The notes beneath the pieces were generated by a model. That model had not been told where the DNA came from. It made no database searches and saw only the letters and a list, made by a program, of their open reading frames with translations. A program made the position numbers and the translations under genes. From an uncultured Photobacterium sp. (GTDB taxonomy: Bacteria > Pseudomonadota > Gammaproteobacteria > Enterobacterales > Vibrionaceae), in the NCBI GenBank assembly GCA_947039005.1, contig CAMQXY010000009.1:1-49775 (forward strand): a stretch of DNA of 49,775 nt, in the 5' to 3' direction. Shown piece by piece: positions 26,281 through 35,229 of this stretch (position 1 is its first letter; every line of letters begins with the position of its first letter).

Positions 26281-27594
26281 TTATAAAACAAAGCTAGCAA
26301 AAATAAAACCAAAGATAATACTAAACACCATGCTTAATAAGCCAGGGATCATAAAGCTGTGGTTAAAGATGTAACTACCAATTTTTGTAGTGCCTGTGCG
26401 GTCAAAATCAATTGAAGCAATGATTGGACCATAGTTAGGAATAAAGAAGTAACCGTTAACCGCAACGAACGTTGCAATGATCACTTCAGGTGGTAAGCCT
26501 AATGTGATCCCTACAGGAACAAGCACTGCTGTTGTTGCACCTTGGCTATTAACCATTACTGATAACGCAAACAGAGCAAAAGCAAATGTCCATGGTGCAA
26601 CTTCAACTAAGCCTGACACCGCTTCTTTAACCATTTCACTGTGACCCGCAATAAACGTATCACCTAGCCATGCAATACCAAAGATAGCCACAATAGCGCG
26701 CATACCGGCATGGAACACTGATCCTTGAGTGATAGCATTACCATCAGGCTTACAAATTAAAATGATCAAAGCGGCAACAGCTAACATAACGATCTCAATC
26801 GTATGTGCCATTCCCATAGCCGAACCATTGAAGTTAGGACGCAACGCGGGGAACGCACCCATAATAACGACAGCTAACGCACCAAATAAAAATAAGCCAA
26901 CTGCTTTCTTTGCTCCCGGCTGAATAACGATTTCTTCTACTTTTACTTCTTGTTCCATTTCTTGGCGGAAAACTGGATCTTGCATACGACGTTGATATTC
27001 AGGATCGTCTTTTAGATCTTTACCAATTTTATTTACCACAACACACGCTAAGGCTAAACCACAGAACGTACCTGGGATAGTAACCATTAATACGTCAGCT
27101 AATGTAATCCCTTGTGGTTCTAAGAACGCAACTAATGCCACAACAGCCGCGGCAATAGGACTTGCAACAATTGCAAACTGTGAAGCAATAACAGCCATAC
27201 CTAATGGACGCTCAGGACGGATACCGCTACGACGGCTCACTTCTGCAATAACAGGTAACACTGAATAAGCAACGTGACCTGTACCCGCTAAGAAGGTAAA
27301 CATATAAGTCACTAGCGGCGCAATAAAGGTAATATGGCGAGGATTTTTACGAAGAATATTTGACGCAATTTTAATTAAATATTCAAGACCACCAGCCGCT
27401 TGCATTGCCGCAGCCGCAGCAACAACAGCCATGATCATTAACATTACATCAATCGGTGGGCTTGTTGGTTGTAAGCCGAAAACAAAACTTAGAATAGCAA
27501 GACCAATACCACCCATAACACCCAAACCAATACCGCCGATTCGAGCACCCACTAAGATACACACAAGTACAATCAAAAATTCTACAATAAACAC
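26281..27594 (-). CDS. Anaerobic C4-dicarboxylate transporter, DcuA/DcuB family
   Basis: Inner-membrane antiporter of the Dcu family, exchanging fumarate, malate or aspartate for succinate during anaerobic growth. The 437-residue protein has about 10-12 hydrophobic helices and clear Dcu blocks: [40 protein letters not shown], the [17 protein letters not shown] loop, [13 protein letters not shown] and [17 protein letters not shown] near the end. It mixes features of both paralogues: PPIDVML, GTGHV and RPERP as in DcuB; the GLEYL and WLGDTF segments nearer DcuA. I therefore leave the symbol blank. The start is GTG at 27594 with GGGAG seven bases upstream; an overlapping out-of-frame ATG is not used. 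No perfect FNR site was found upstream. Confidence 0.92.
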   Translation of the reverse strand: MFIVEFLIVLVCILVGARIGGIGLGVMGGIGLAILSFVFGLQPTSPPIDVMLMIMAVVAAAAAMQAAGGLEYLIKIASNILRKNPRHITFIAPLVTYMFTFLAGTGHVAYSVLPVIAEVSRRSGIRPERPLGMAVIASQFAIVASPIAAAVVALVAFLEPQGITLADVLMVTIPGTFCGLALACVVVNKIGKDLKDDPEYQRRMQDPVFRQEMEQEVKVEEIVIQPGAKKAVGLFLFGALAVVIMGAFPALRPNFNGSAMGMAHTIEIVMLAVAALIILICKPDGNAITQGSVFHAGMRAIVAIFGIAWLGDTFIAGHSEMVKEAVSGLVEVAPWTFAFALFALSVMVNSQGATTAVLVPVGITLGLPPEVIIATFVAVNGYFFIPNYGPIIASIDFDRTGTTKIGSYIFNHSFMIPGLLSMVFSIIFGFIFASFVL

Positions 27595-27903
27595 ATCTAT
27601 ACTCCCTGATAACAGCGTCTATATTACTGAGTCATATTCAGTAAAAATTCGTGCTGATAATAAAGTTTATATAGAAGCAATAATTAGCACTCAATCACAC
27701 TTTATTAAAAAATGTATCAATAAAAACATTAATACAAACAACTGGTTACAGTTATGTTTATTTTAACGAATTAAGTTGTGATTGAATTGTTTTAAGATTG
27801 AGTGGTAATGCCTTATTACCTTCTTTTATCGTTTATTGGCATGGTTTATTGTGATACCTAAGTTGCTTTCCGCTGAGTAGATTAACACCTTATCGGTTGA
27901 TTA
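27595..27903. other. Intergenic spacer upstream of the Dcu gene
   Basis: A 309-base AT-rich region holding the dcu promoter. I found no gene and no perfect FNR or CRP palindrome; TTGTGATTGAATTGTTTT near 27774 is at best a weak CRP-like half-site. Confidence 0.45.
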
Positions 27904-28083
27904 CTAATCACTTTTGCGCATTTTTAGCCATAAAGCAATAGCCAAGATGACAAAAGCACTTAAATCACATAACGCACTGGTGATCCCTGTCGTTACTAAT
28001 GAAATAATAACTAAAAATATTACACTAATTGCAGTAACTATCCGTCGCTGACGATCACTTACTCTTAATAGCCACGCTTTCAT
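27904..28083 (-). CDS. Small two-helix membrane protein
   Basis: A 59-residue hydrophobic protein of unknown function. A basic N-terminus (KAWLLRVSDRQRR) leads into two predicted membrane helices (about 16-33 and 38-52) and a short basic tail (KMRKSD), so both ends are expected in the cytoplasm. The start is the ATG at 28083: AAAGGA lies eight bases before it, whereas the in-frame GTG two codons upstream is too close to that site. No recognised family and no partner gene adjacent; the size and separation suggest an independent small unit. Confidence 0.6.
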   Translation of the reverse strand: MKAWLLRVSDRQRRIVTAISVIFLVIISLVTTGITSALCDLSAFVILAIALWLKMRKSD

Positions 28084-28429
28084 AATCACTATCCTTTAAA
28101 AATACAGTTTGTTATTAATATGTTAATAAAATATCTGTATTTAAAAAAGACCGTTTACCTCTATGAAAGAGTAAAAAAATATATAACGGCATACTTCTCA
28201 TTATATATTCAAGACAATGCATTTTATTCTCATTTAGTATAATTGGTTTGGCTAAAAAATACACATTCAATCATTAAAGCGTAATTATAATGTCAATATT
28301 TTGCCGTTTTTAGCTACAATGCACTCCAAGTATAAAGACATTTGTTAATAGTGATATTCAGACCATAAAACTTATTGATACTGATACCACATTGATTAAC
28401 AAATCATTAAATATTCTTCGGAGAAAACA
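28084..28429. other. Intergenic spacer between the small membrane protein and a SPOR lipoprotein gene
   Basis: A 346-base, very AT-rich divergent promoter region. I see no gene, RNA or strong hairpin. TTGATACTGATACC near 28375 resembles an FNR site in one half only. Confidence 0.45.
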
Positions 28430-29005
28430 ATGACATCTCGTACGCTAAAGGCAGCAGTTGTCTTAGGTTTATTTGCATTATCTGGTTGTGCGTCATCTGA
28501 CAGCCCTTGCGATTCAGGCTACCTATTACCGTCTCAAGTTGATAACGAAAATCTTCAATGTCAACAGCAAACACCCGCTGTAACAGTAGCACCAGAAACA
28601 ACAATCGCACCAGACACAACAGTGACGAGCGAACCTGTTATTGATAGTGATTACATCGAAAATGACAACGCTCACCTTGCTGATGAAGAGTCAATGACGA
28701 ACGATCAAGCATTTGGTGATATTAACCCTGCACACTTTACTGTTCAAATTTTGGCATTAAGTGAAGAACGCAACCTACGTGGTTATCTTCAGCCTATTAC
28801 TGGTGATCAACCAATTTGGGTTAATTGGAAACATGCTCTAGGTCGTAACTGGTACGCTGTTATTTACGGTAACTACGCAACCCGTGAAGATGCAAAACAA
28901 GCAATTGCAACATTACCAACAAATGTTCAAGCACAAGGTCCATTTGTATTAAGTTTTGCAGCAGTTAAAGCAGATAAAGAAGGTCAAGTGTACCAACTGC
29001 GTTAA
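28430..29005 (+). CDS. SPOR-domain lipoprotein (second copy type)
   Basis: A 191-residue lipoprotein: signal ending in the lipobox LSGC (Cys20), a cysteine-containing linker rich in Thr/Pro/Glu with a repeated APETTIAPDTTV pattern, and a C-terminal SPOR-like domain (about 98-178) starting FTVQILALSEERNLRGYL. It has QPIWVNWKHALGRNWYAVIYGNYATREDAKQAI and a final LP-x(6)-GPFVLSF strand. The layout matches the protein at 7659-8342 (WLNKK there, WVNWK here; GHYTDYDQAKAAL there, GNYATREDAKQAI here), so the two are distant paralogues. SPOR domains bind denuded septal peptidoglycan. CGGAG precedes the ATG; a terminator follows. Confidence 0.83.
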   Translation: MTSRTLKAAVVLGLFALSGCASSDSPCDSGYLLPSQVDNENLQCQQQTPAVTVAPETTIAPDTTVTSEPVIDSDYIENDNAHLADEESMTNDQAFGDINPAHFTVQILALSEERNLRGYLQPITGDQPIWVNWKHALGRNWYAVIYGNYATREDAKQAIATLPTNVQAQGPFVLSFAAVKADKEGQVYQLR

Positions 29006-29043
29006 TCGCATTTCAGCACTGGATATAATGACTGAATATAACT

Positions 29044-29077
29044 AAAAAAAAACCAGACACATAAGTCTGGTTTTTTT
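29044..29077. terminator. Bidirectional terminator
   Basis: 8-bp stem AACCAGAC/GTCTGGTT, 6-base loop, flanked by A-run and T-run, between the convergent SPOR lipoprotein and helicase genes. Confidence 0.93.
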
Positions 29078-29128
29078 ATTTCCTTATTATAGCTATAACA
29101 AGGAAATCGATGATCTGTTAACGATTAT

Positions 29129-30469
29129 TTATTCGTCGTCTTTAACGATATCAGTATTACGCTTTTTCTTAGGGATAAATACATCATTACCCACAGCTTG
29201 GTTTTCGTAAAAACGCTTATCAACTCTCTTCTTCGCTCTAGGCGCTTGCGCTTGTTTCGCTGCACCTGTCGCATTAGTTGTCGTTTTCTTAACAATTTTT
29301 TTCTTCGGCGCAGGTTTAAGACCTTTAAACTTACCGACTAAGCCTTCAATTGTTGTGAACTCAATCTTTTGCTTCAAGAATGCTTCAACCGCTTTAAAAC
29401 TCTTCCAGTCTTTAGGGCCAACCAATGAAACAGCATCACCTTTATTACCCGCACGACCTGTACGGCCAACACGGTGAACATATTCTTCTGCGTGTTTTGG
29501 CATATCAAAGTTAATCACTAACGATACGCTATCGATATCAAGACCACGTGATGCGATATCTGTTGTCACAAGGATCTTATGACAATTACGCTCAAACTGG
29601 CTCATGATGCTATTACGCTGCGTTTGATTCAGATTACCACTTAGTGCAACCGCTTTTAGTTTACGTTCGTTCAGCTCAGCCGTTAAACGATCGGTATCTG
29701 CACGCGTTGCAGTAAAGATGATAACTTGATTGTAATCTTCAACTTCAAGCACTTTATCAAGTAGTGCTTGTTTATGATCTAAGTGATCACACAAAATGAA
29801 GCGTTGAGTAATATCGGTATGTTCTTCTGCTGAGTGACCAATTGAAATACGCTTTGGCATATCCAACATCTCAGATGCAATTGACATCACATCAACGTGA
29901 TCCATGGTTGCAGAGAACATTAATGTTTGACGACGACGGTGATTTGCCGCTTCGTTAATACGACGAAGTTGTGGTTCAAAACCCAGATCAAGCATACGGT
30001 CTGCTTCATCAAGAATAAGCATTTCTAAACCATCAAGGTGTGTACTACGGTGCTCAAGGTGATCGGCAAAACGACCAGGCGTTGCAACCACAAACATTGG
30101 GTCATTACGTAATGCTTTTACTTGGTCGTTAAAGTTTTCACCACCAACAATCAAGGTTGCATCGTAAGGAGTACCAGCATTAAGCGTACGTAGTTGTGCG
30201 AAAATCTGTTTCGCTAACTCACGGGTCGGCGTTAAAATTAATACGCGAGGATCACGACGAGTAAATGGCTTACCACGATACATACGCTGCATTGCAGGTA
30301 ATAAAAATGCCAGAGTTTTACCGGAACCCGTTTTCGACGACGCCAAAATATCTTTGCCTGCAATAGCTACAGGAACGGCCGTTTGTTGAATTTCGGTTGC
30401 TCGATCAAACGCCAAATGATTCAGTTTGTTTAATAGGCGTGCGTCTAAGCCAAGATCTTTAAAATGCAA
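29129..30469 (-). CDS. DEAD-box ATP-dependent RNA helicase
   Basis: RNA helicase of 446 residues, cytoplasmic, likely in ribosome assembly or RNA turnover. Motifs in order: Q motif (RATEIQQTAVP), Walker A ASSKTGSGKT, PTRELA, TPGR, DEAD within LILDEADRML, SAT in MFSATM, TTDIASRGLDI and HRVGRTGRAG. A Lys-rich tail (KKKIVKKTTT, APRAKKRVDKRF) should bind RNA. It is of the RhlE/SrmB/DeaD type, but I cannot fix the subfamily. I place the start at TTG 30469: GGAG lies seven bases upstream and the product starts MHFKDLGLD, the usual beginning. The ORF runs 16 codons further to another TTG with no ribosome binding site, and no ATG occurs before motif Ia. Confidence 0.9.
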   Translation of the reverse strand: MHFKDLGLDARLLNKLNHLAFDRATEIQQTAVPVAIAGKDILASSKTGSGKTLAFLLPAMQRMYRGKPFTRRDPRVLILTPTRELAKQIFAQLRTLNAGTPYDATLIVGGENFNDQVKALRNDPMFVVATPGRFADHLEHRSTHLDGLEMLILDEADRMLDLGFEPQLRRINEAANHRRRQTLMFSATMDHVDVMSIASEMLDMPKRISIGHSAEEHTDITQRFILCDHLDHKQALLDKVLEVEDYNQVIIFTATRADTDRLTAELNERKLKAVALSGNLNQTQRNSIMSQFERNCHKILVTTDIASRGLDIDSVSLVINFDMPKHAEEYVHRVGRTGRAGNKGDAVSLVGPKDWKSFKAVEAFLKQKIEFTTIEGLVGKFKGLKPAPKKKIVKKTTTNATGAAKQAQAPRAKKRVDKRFYENQAVGNDVFIPKKKRNTDIVKDDE

Positions 30470-30642
30470 AATGATGCTCCGGTAAAAACAACTCAATCTA
30501 TGAGTGTATACTGTCAAATATGATGTATATCACAATATTGTGAAAACATAAGCTGGAAATTATAACACAAACCAATTTTAAAAAACTTAAAATAAGTCAT
30601 TTCACCCGCGTTAACATATAGGGACACTAATTGTAACCCTAT

Positions 30643-30670
30643 AAAAAAAGGCGCTAAATTAGCGCCTTTT
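30643..30670 (-). terminator. Terminator of galE
   Basis: 6-bp GC-rich stem GGCGCT/AGCGCC with a 5-base loop; A7 on the left is the U-run of the minus-strand transcript. Confidence 0.88.
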
Positions 30671-30690
30671 CCGTTTAATCCAAGACTGAT

Positions 30691-31710
30691 TTACTCTGCG
30701 TCAGGGTAACCATTTGGATTTGTTGACTGCCAACGCCATGTATCTTGAGTCATATCATCAAGCGTTAGTTTTGCTTCCCAATGCAATTCAGCTTTTGCTT
30801 TTGCAGGATCAGCCCAACACTCAGCAATATCACCCGCACGACGAGGTGCAATTTTATAAGGGATCTCAACACCTGAAGCAACTTCAAATGCTTTCGCCAT
30901 TTGCAACACACTGTTACCGTTACCAGTACCAAGGTTGTAAATATGCAGACCTGCTTCACGACCTTTATGTGTTAATGCCGCAAGGTGACCATCAGCAAGA
31001 TCAACCACGTGAATATAATCACGTACACCTGTACCATCAATCGTTGGGTAGTCGTCACCGAAAACAGATAAGAACTCACGACGACCAACAGCAACTTGAG
31101 AAATAAATGGCATTAAGTTATTAGGAATACCTTGTGGATCTTCACCCATAGTGCCTGATTTATGTGAGCCTACAGGGTTAAAGTAACGCAGTAGTGTCAC
31201 ACTCATTTCAGGATATGCATGTTGAATATCAGCAAGACACTCTTCTACCATTAGCTTACTACGGCCATATGGATTAGTTGCACTGGTTGGGAAATCTTCA
31301 GTGATCGGCACAGAAGCAGGATCGCCATAAACTGTCGCTGATGAACTAAAGATAATCGCATTCACACCAGCAGTACGCATCGCTTCAACAAGTACCAATG
31401 TACCACTTACGTTATTATCATAATATTCAAGTGGTTTTTCTACTGATTCGCCTACTGCTTTAAGCCCTGCAAAGTGAATTACAGCATCGATTTCATTTTC
31501 AGCAAAAACACTGTCTAAAAATTCACGATCACGAATGTCACCTTTATAAAAAGCGGGTGTTACACCTGTTAAGCTCTCAATGCGCCCTAATACTGTTTCT
31601 TTACTGTTATACAAATTATCAACAATAATCGGGGTCATACCCGCTTCAATCATTTGTACACAAGTATGACTACCAATGTAGCCCATGCCACCAGTAACTA
31701 ATACACGCAT
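30691..31710 (-). CDS. galE: UDP-glucose 4-epimerase
   Basis: Interconverts UDP-glucose and UDP-galactose with bound NAD, in galactose use and supply of surface polysaccharide precursors. The 339-residue length equals E. coli GalE (338). Seen: NAD-binding TGGMGYIGSH at the very N-terminus, the SSSATVYGDP segment, catalytic YGRSK (Tyr-x3-Lys), LRYFNPVGSHKSGTMGEDP and GTGVRDYIHVVDLA. The start is the ATG at 31710 with AGGAG five bases upstream; the ORF is open for another 66 codons of improbable sequence. It stands alone here, not in a galETKM operon. Confidence 0.96.
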   Translation of the reverse strand: MRVLVTGGMGYIGSHTCVQMIEAGMTPIIVDNLYNSKETVLGRIESLTGVTPAFYKGDIRDREFLDSVFAENEIDAVIHFAGLKAVGESVEKPLEYYDNNVSGTLVLVEAMRTAGVNAIIFSSSATVYGDPASVPITEDFPTSATNPYGRSKLMVEECLADIQHAYPEMSVTLLRYFNPVGSHKSGTMGEDPQGIPNNLMPFISQVAVGRREFLSVFGDDYPTIDGTGVRDYIHVVDLADGHLAALTHKGREAGLHIYNLGTGNGNSVLQMAKAFEVASGVEIPYKIAPRRAGDIAECWADPAKAKAELHWEAKLTLDDMTQDTWRWQSTNPNGYPDAE

Positions 31711-31999
31711 GGTGTCTCCTAAATCGTTAATATATAGTTTCAATCTAAATATTAATACATATCCGCATGGTAATAACACGATATTGTATAAAAATTTATT
31801 ATAGAAAAATATTATGCTATCGATTGCTTTCTTTAGCAATATGCTGATTCGCATAATTTTCAATTCTGACATAATGTTAACTGAAAAAACAAAAAAGATG
31901 ATTATCACAAATCTTTATTTTGATGTTTGCTATCGAATATTCGCCCCTTCACAATAAAACATTGTATAATTATTAAAATTCTTACGCTTTGAGTCATCT

Positions 32000-32926
32000 A
32001 TGAAACGATATCTGCATTATTTTATTCTACTGTCGACCTTACTATTCGTCACAACGGGCTGTGAAGTTGTACGCTGGAAAACAGAGCATGATCAATCATC
32101 ATTAGAAAAAGAAGGTTTCCATAAACATCAAATGGCACTTCGTGAGGGTGGTCAGTTAACCTATTGGGAAGGAGGACAAGGTCAGCCTCTCCTTCTATTG
32201 CATGGGTTTGGGGGAACTGCTGCTGCAACATGGAAAGCTGAAATGATACAACTTAGTAAAAAATACCGCGTTATTGCCCCTGATTTACTGTGGTTTGGAG
32301 AGTCTTATAGCGATAATTCAGCTCAATTAGCGACCCAAACCAATGCTATTTGGCAATTAGTCGATAAATTAAAACTAAAAAAAATTGATGTCGCAGGTAT
32401 TTCTTATGGCGGTTTTATCACTTATGACATGATGTTAACACCAGAGCGAATCAATAAAGCCGTGATCATCGCTAGCCCAGGTCCATTATTTAATGATCAA
32501 GATTTAAATGATTTGGTCAAACGTGCAGGGATTCAATCCCCTGAAGAATTATTTGTGCCGAACAATGGTGACGGTGTTAAACGTCTTTACGATAACGTCT
32601 TTATTGATAAAAAAATCATCCCAGATTTTATTGCGAATCAAATTTATCTTAATTATTTTTCACAGTGGAAATCACAACGTACCCAATTAATTAAAACATT
32701 ACCAAACGATCGTGATCGCATTCAGCAATATGATCCTAAAAAATTACCCCAAGCACTGTTAATCTGGGGAGAAAATGACCAAATATTTCCACTCAATAGT
32801 GGCATAAAATTAAGCCAATATATTCAAGCTCCTATTGTTGTACTACCAAAGACGGCACATGGCATCACTAATGAACAACCTACCATAACCGCAGATTTGA
32901 TCGATAATTTCTTATCCGTTCAGTAA
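32000..32926 (+). CDS. Lipoprotein alpha/beta-hydrolase
   Basis: Alpha/beta-hydrolase of 308 residues attached by lipid: signal ending TTGC (Cys21). The fold is recognisable from the oxyanion loop LLLLHGFGGT (63-72), the nucleophile elbow GISYGG (Ser135), the acid in LIWGENDQIFP (Asp260) and His287 in KTAHGITNE, giving a complete Ser-Asp-His triad. Closest in layout to small esterase/lipase-type hydrolases; the substrate cannot be inferred. A TATAAT-like hexamer at 31975-31980 lies 20 bases before the ATG. Single gene, convergent with the ydcH-like gene, sharing a terminator. Confidence 0.87.
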   Translation: MKRYLHYFILLSTLLFVTTGCEVVRWKTEHDQSSLEKEGFHKHQMALREGGQLTYWEGGQGQPLLLLHGFGGTAAATWKAEMIQLSKKYRVIAPDLLWFGESYSDNSAQLATQTNAIWQLVDKLKLKKIDVAGISYGGFITYDMMLTPERINKAVIIASPGPLFNDQDLNDLVKRAGIQSPEELFVPNNGDGVKRLYDNVFIDKKIIPDFIANQIYLNYFSQWKSQRTQLIKTLPNDRDRIQQYDPKKLPQALLIWGENDQIFPLNSGIKLSQYIQAPIVVLPKTAHGITNEQPTITADLIDNFLSVQ

Positions 32927-32944
32927 CAATCATATAGTCACAAT

Positions 32945-32973
32945 AAAAAAGAGAAGCCTAAGCTTCTCTTTTT
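32945..32973. terminator. Bidirectional terminator
   Basis: A6 GAGAAGC ctaa GCTTCTC T5: 7-bp stem with symmetrical A and T runs, between the hydrolase and the ydcH-like gene. Confidence 0.93.
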
Positions 32974-32981
32974 ATTTATGA

Positions 32982-33194
32982 TTATTGCGACATTTGTTGT
33001 AAATAAACCAATATTTCATCTTTTAATAACAGTTTTTCTTTTTTAAGTTGTTCAATAAGTGTCTCATCAAACCCATTAACAGATGTCATCACATTGATTT
33101 TATCATCTAACTCATTATGTTTTTTAAATAGACGATCAAAATGTATATCATGACCTTTTAGTGATGTAATTAAGCTTCTATATTCTGGAAACAT
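32982..33194 (-). CDS. ydcH: YdcH-family (DUF465) small helical protein
   Basis: A 70-residue, charged, all-helical cytoplasmic protein of the YdcH/DUF465 type: MFPEYRSLITSLKGHDIHFDRLF, then KKHNELDDKI and a C-terminal helix EQLKKEKLLLKDEILVYL, probably a coiled-coil hairpin. The start is the ATG at 33194 with AGGAG five bases upstream; the in-frame GTG two codons earlier overlaps that site. Family function is unknown. It is on its own transcript, sharing a terminator with the hydrolase. Confidence 0.87.
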   Translation of the reverse strand: MFPEYRSLITSLKGHDIHFDRLFKKHNELDDKINVMTSVNGFDETLIEQLKKEKLLLKDEILVYLQQMSQ

Positions 33195-33536
33195 TGTCAC
33201 TCCTACTTATTTTAAAACACATCTAATTTATACCCAAACTGAATAAATATTCATGGATACAGCTCGCATTTTTAATCATTTAAGATAAAAAATTAGTATC
33301 CCTATGTATAAAAAAACATATCTCATCAATTTCTATGCTTTACATATTATTATAGTTATAAAATCAATGAATTGACCTTTACAATTGTTCTTGATGACAA
33401 CATCTCTTTTTAATATATTATTTTACATAAAAATTAATAAATAATTAGACATCAATCACAATACTGATATGCTTCCCAAAAAATGCACGATAGGTTGCAT
33501 TTATCTTAGTGTTGTTATAGGGGTTTTTTCCATATC
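33195..33536. other. Intergenic spacer upstream of the degenerate GGDEF gene
   Basis: A 342-base AT-rich divergent region. I see no gene, no strong hairpin and no recognised operator; it should contain promoters for both neighbours. Confidence 0.45.
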
Positions 33537-34589
33537 ATGGCTACATTGATTAAAAGTACTCAACTACAAGCAACAAACTTTGCCTATATTGAACTTAGTG
33601 AGAAAACATTAAAAAAACAACTTTCTTTATTATTCCCTTTCGCGGGTGCTATTTGTGCCATCATCGCCTTTACTTATTATTTTTCACACCAAGCACATTA
33701 TTTTACCATTGTCGGTATACTCGGCATGACATTGTGTTACATCCTTGCCGCATTAAATCGAACCTTCTTTTCTGCAACAATTCTCTTTTGGATCTTTTTA
33801 ATTGCAACAACGATTGTTTGTTCAAGCGGTTTCTATTTCTCTGGCGCACGTCATATAAGTAATACTATCGGTTTAACTATTCCGCTATTAAGTTTTTTTG
33901 CATTAAAAATCCGAACGGCAACATGGTATAGCTGTATTTTTGGATTACTGTACATTTCGCTTAGTGCATATGAAATCATTAGTAAAGACATGCAGTTATC
34001 GTCAGCACTCCAAAATATGTGTGCTTATGCCATTATTTTTGTGATGGCTTTTTTACTGTCTCGTCATCGTTACGATGCTATTTTACAAGTTAAAAGAACC
34101 ACCACTAATGACTTCCTTACCGGATTACTCAACCGAGAAGGACTACTACCACTTTATCTAAGTGAATCTTCACGTTGTAAGCGTTACCGCCGTGATATTT
34201 CGATGTTATTAATTAATATTGATAAATTCAGAGATGTTAATGACCGTTTTGGACTTGATGCCGGAGATAAAACATTAATGATGGTAGCAAAATGCTTACG
34301 TGAAACGTGCGATAATAATATGCATATTGCACGTTTAAGCAACCAAGAATTTTGTATTATCATTCCTGATGCTAATAGCCATACCACTGAACAATTTGCG
34401 ATTAAAATTCGTGATGAAATAGGTCAATGGACATTAGAATTACCAACCGGGCATCATATAAATATTACGGTGAGTATTGGTATTACTAATGTTGAATATC
34501 AAGATTTTAGCTATGATTATATCAAAGCAGAAAGTGCATTGATGCGCGCAAAACGTTGGGGCTATAATCAAATCGCTACTAACGAATAG
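33537..34589 (+). CDS. Membrane protein with degenerate GGDEF domain
   Basis: A 350-residue protein with about five to six membrane helices (residues about 28-175) and a C-terminal GGDEF-fold domain (about 188-348) opened by NDFLTGLLNREGLL. The active site is lost: the GGDEF motif reads SNQEF (268-272) and the first metal-binding Asp of the usual DID motif is Asn227 (INIDKFRDVND). No RxxD inhibitory site is visible at the normal spacing. The domain is therefore unlikely to make c-di-GMP; it may bind a nucleotide or partner and relay a signal sensed in the membrane region. The gene ends nine bases before the NUDIX gene, so the two are probably cotranscribed. Confidence 0.87.
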   Translation: MATLIKSTQLQATNFAYIELSEKTLKKQLSLLFPFAGAICAIIAFTYYFSHQAHYFTIVGILGMTLCYILAALNRTFFSATILFWIFLIATTIVCSSGFYFSGARHISNTIGLTIPLLSFFALKIRTATWYSCIFGLLYISLSAYEIISKDMQLSSALQNMCAYAIIFVMAFLLSRHRYDAILQVKRTTTNDFLTGLLNREGLLPLYLSESSRCKRYRRDISMLLINIDKFRDVNDRFGLDAGDKTLMMVAKCLRETCDNNMHIARLSNQEFCIIIPDANSHTTEQFAIKIRDEIGQWTLELPTGHHINITVSIGITNVEYQDFSYDYIKAESALMRAKRWGYNQIATNE

Positions 34590-34598
34590 AGAATAATA

Positions 34599-35114
34599 AT
34601 GACCATAAAAAAACACTATCAATGGAAATGTTTCAGTATTGAAGAACAACCTCACTTGTTGCCTGATGGTAGAGAAATATCTTATACGTCAATTAAGCAT
34701 CCAGGAGCTGTTGTTATTGTTCCCATTGATAGTCATGGCGATCTAGTACTTGTGCATCAATATCGTCCAGCGGTGAACCAATGGTTATTTGAATTTCCAG
34801 CAGGTACTCTTGAAGCTGAAGAAGATATTTTCGTTTGTGCACAACGAGAGTTAGCAGAAGAAACCAACTTAGCCGCTAACCAATGGCAACCTTTAGGTCA
34901 ATTACTCCCAGTACCTAGTTTTTGTGATGAAATACAGTATTTGTATGTTGCTCAAGGTTTATCAGCAACCCAAGGTGTACTGGACGATGACGAAATCATT
35001 AATGTCGTCACTCTCTCCGTTAGTGAGGTCGAACAAAAAATTGTAGATAATCAAATCCAAGATAACAAAACGTTAGCTGCCTTTCTAAAAGCACGACTTC
35101 TTGGTTTTATTTAA
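34599..35114 (+). CDS. NUDIX hydrolase, ADP-ribose pyrophosphatase-like
   Basis: A 171-residue NUDIX hydrolase that should cleave a nucleoside diphosphate linked to another moiety. The layout, with a beta-strand VIVPIDSHGDLVLVHQYRPAVNQWLFEFPAG before the box, is that of ADP-sugar pyrophosphatases (NudF/NudE group). The NUDIX box is GTLEAEEDIFVCAQRELAEETNL, keeping the REL-x-EE core; the usual Gly near its end is Asn. It starts nine bases after the degenerate GGDEF gene with GAGAATAATA before the ATG, suggesting one transcript. Substrate not determined. Confidence 0.87.
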   Translation: MTIKKHYQWKCFSIEEQPHLLPDGREISYTSIKHPGAVVIVPIDSHGDLVLVHQYRPAVNQWLFEFPAGTLEAEEDIFVCAQRELAEETNLAANQWQPLGQLLPVPSFCDEIQYLYVAQGLSATQGVLDDDEIINVVTLSVSEVEQKIVDNQIQDNKTLAAFLKARLLGFI

Positions 35115-35175
35115 ACATTAATCATCCGTTGCTTTCAGTGTAATCCCGCCCACGTTCATCTTTATTTAGTTATCA

Positions 35176-35229
35176 TATCACCTCATCTTCAATTATGAGG
35201 TGATAATATCGCCTCTAACTAAGAGGCGA
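35176..35229. repeat. Two adjacent hairpin-forming inverted repeats
   Basis: First: 11-bp perfect stem TATCACCTCAT/ATGAGGTGATA (35176-35186 with 35195-35205) with an 8-base loop. Second, three bases later: 8-bp stem TCGCCTCT/AGAGGCGA (35209-35216 with 35222-35229) with a 5-base loop. Neither is followed by a T-run on either strand, so they are not typical intrinsic terminators, though they may stop or stabilise the NUDIX transcript ending 61 bases upstream. Confidence 0.75.

Noticed and set aside
27431-27766. Plus-strand ORF of 111 codons over the start of the Dcu gene
   Set aside because: It is mainly antisense to the well-supported transporter gene and its translation is low-complexity ([11 protein letters not shown]), with no ribosome binding site or family.
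27770-27790. CRP or FNR site controlling the Dcu gene
   Set aside because: TTGTGATTGAATTGTTTT has a single weak half-site and is about 180 bases from the start codon.
30714-31106. Plus-strand ORF of 130 codons antisense to galE
   Set aside because: A Gln/His/Leu-rich shadow of galE codons in another frame; no start signal.
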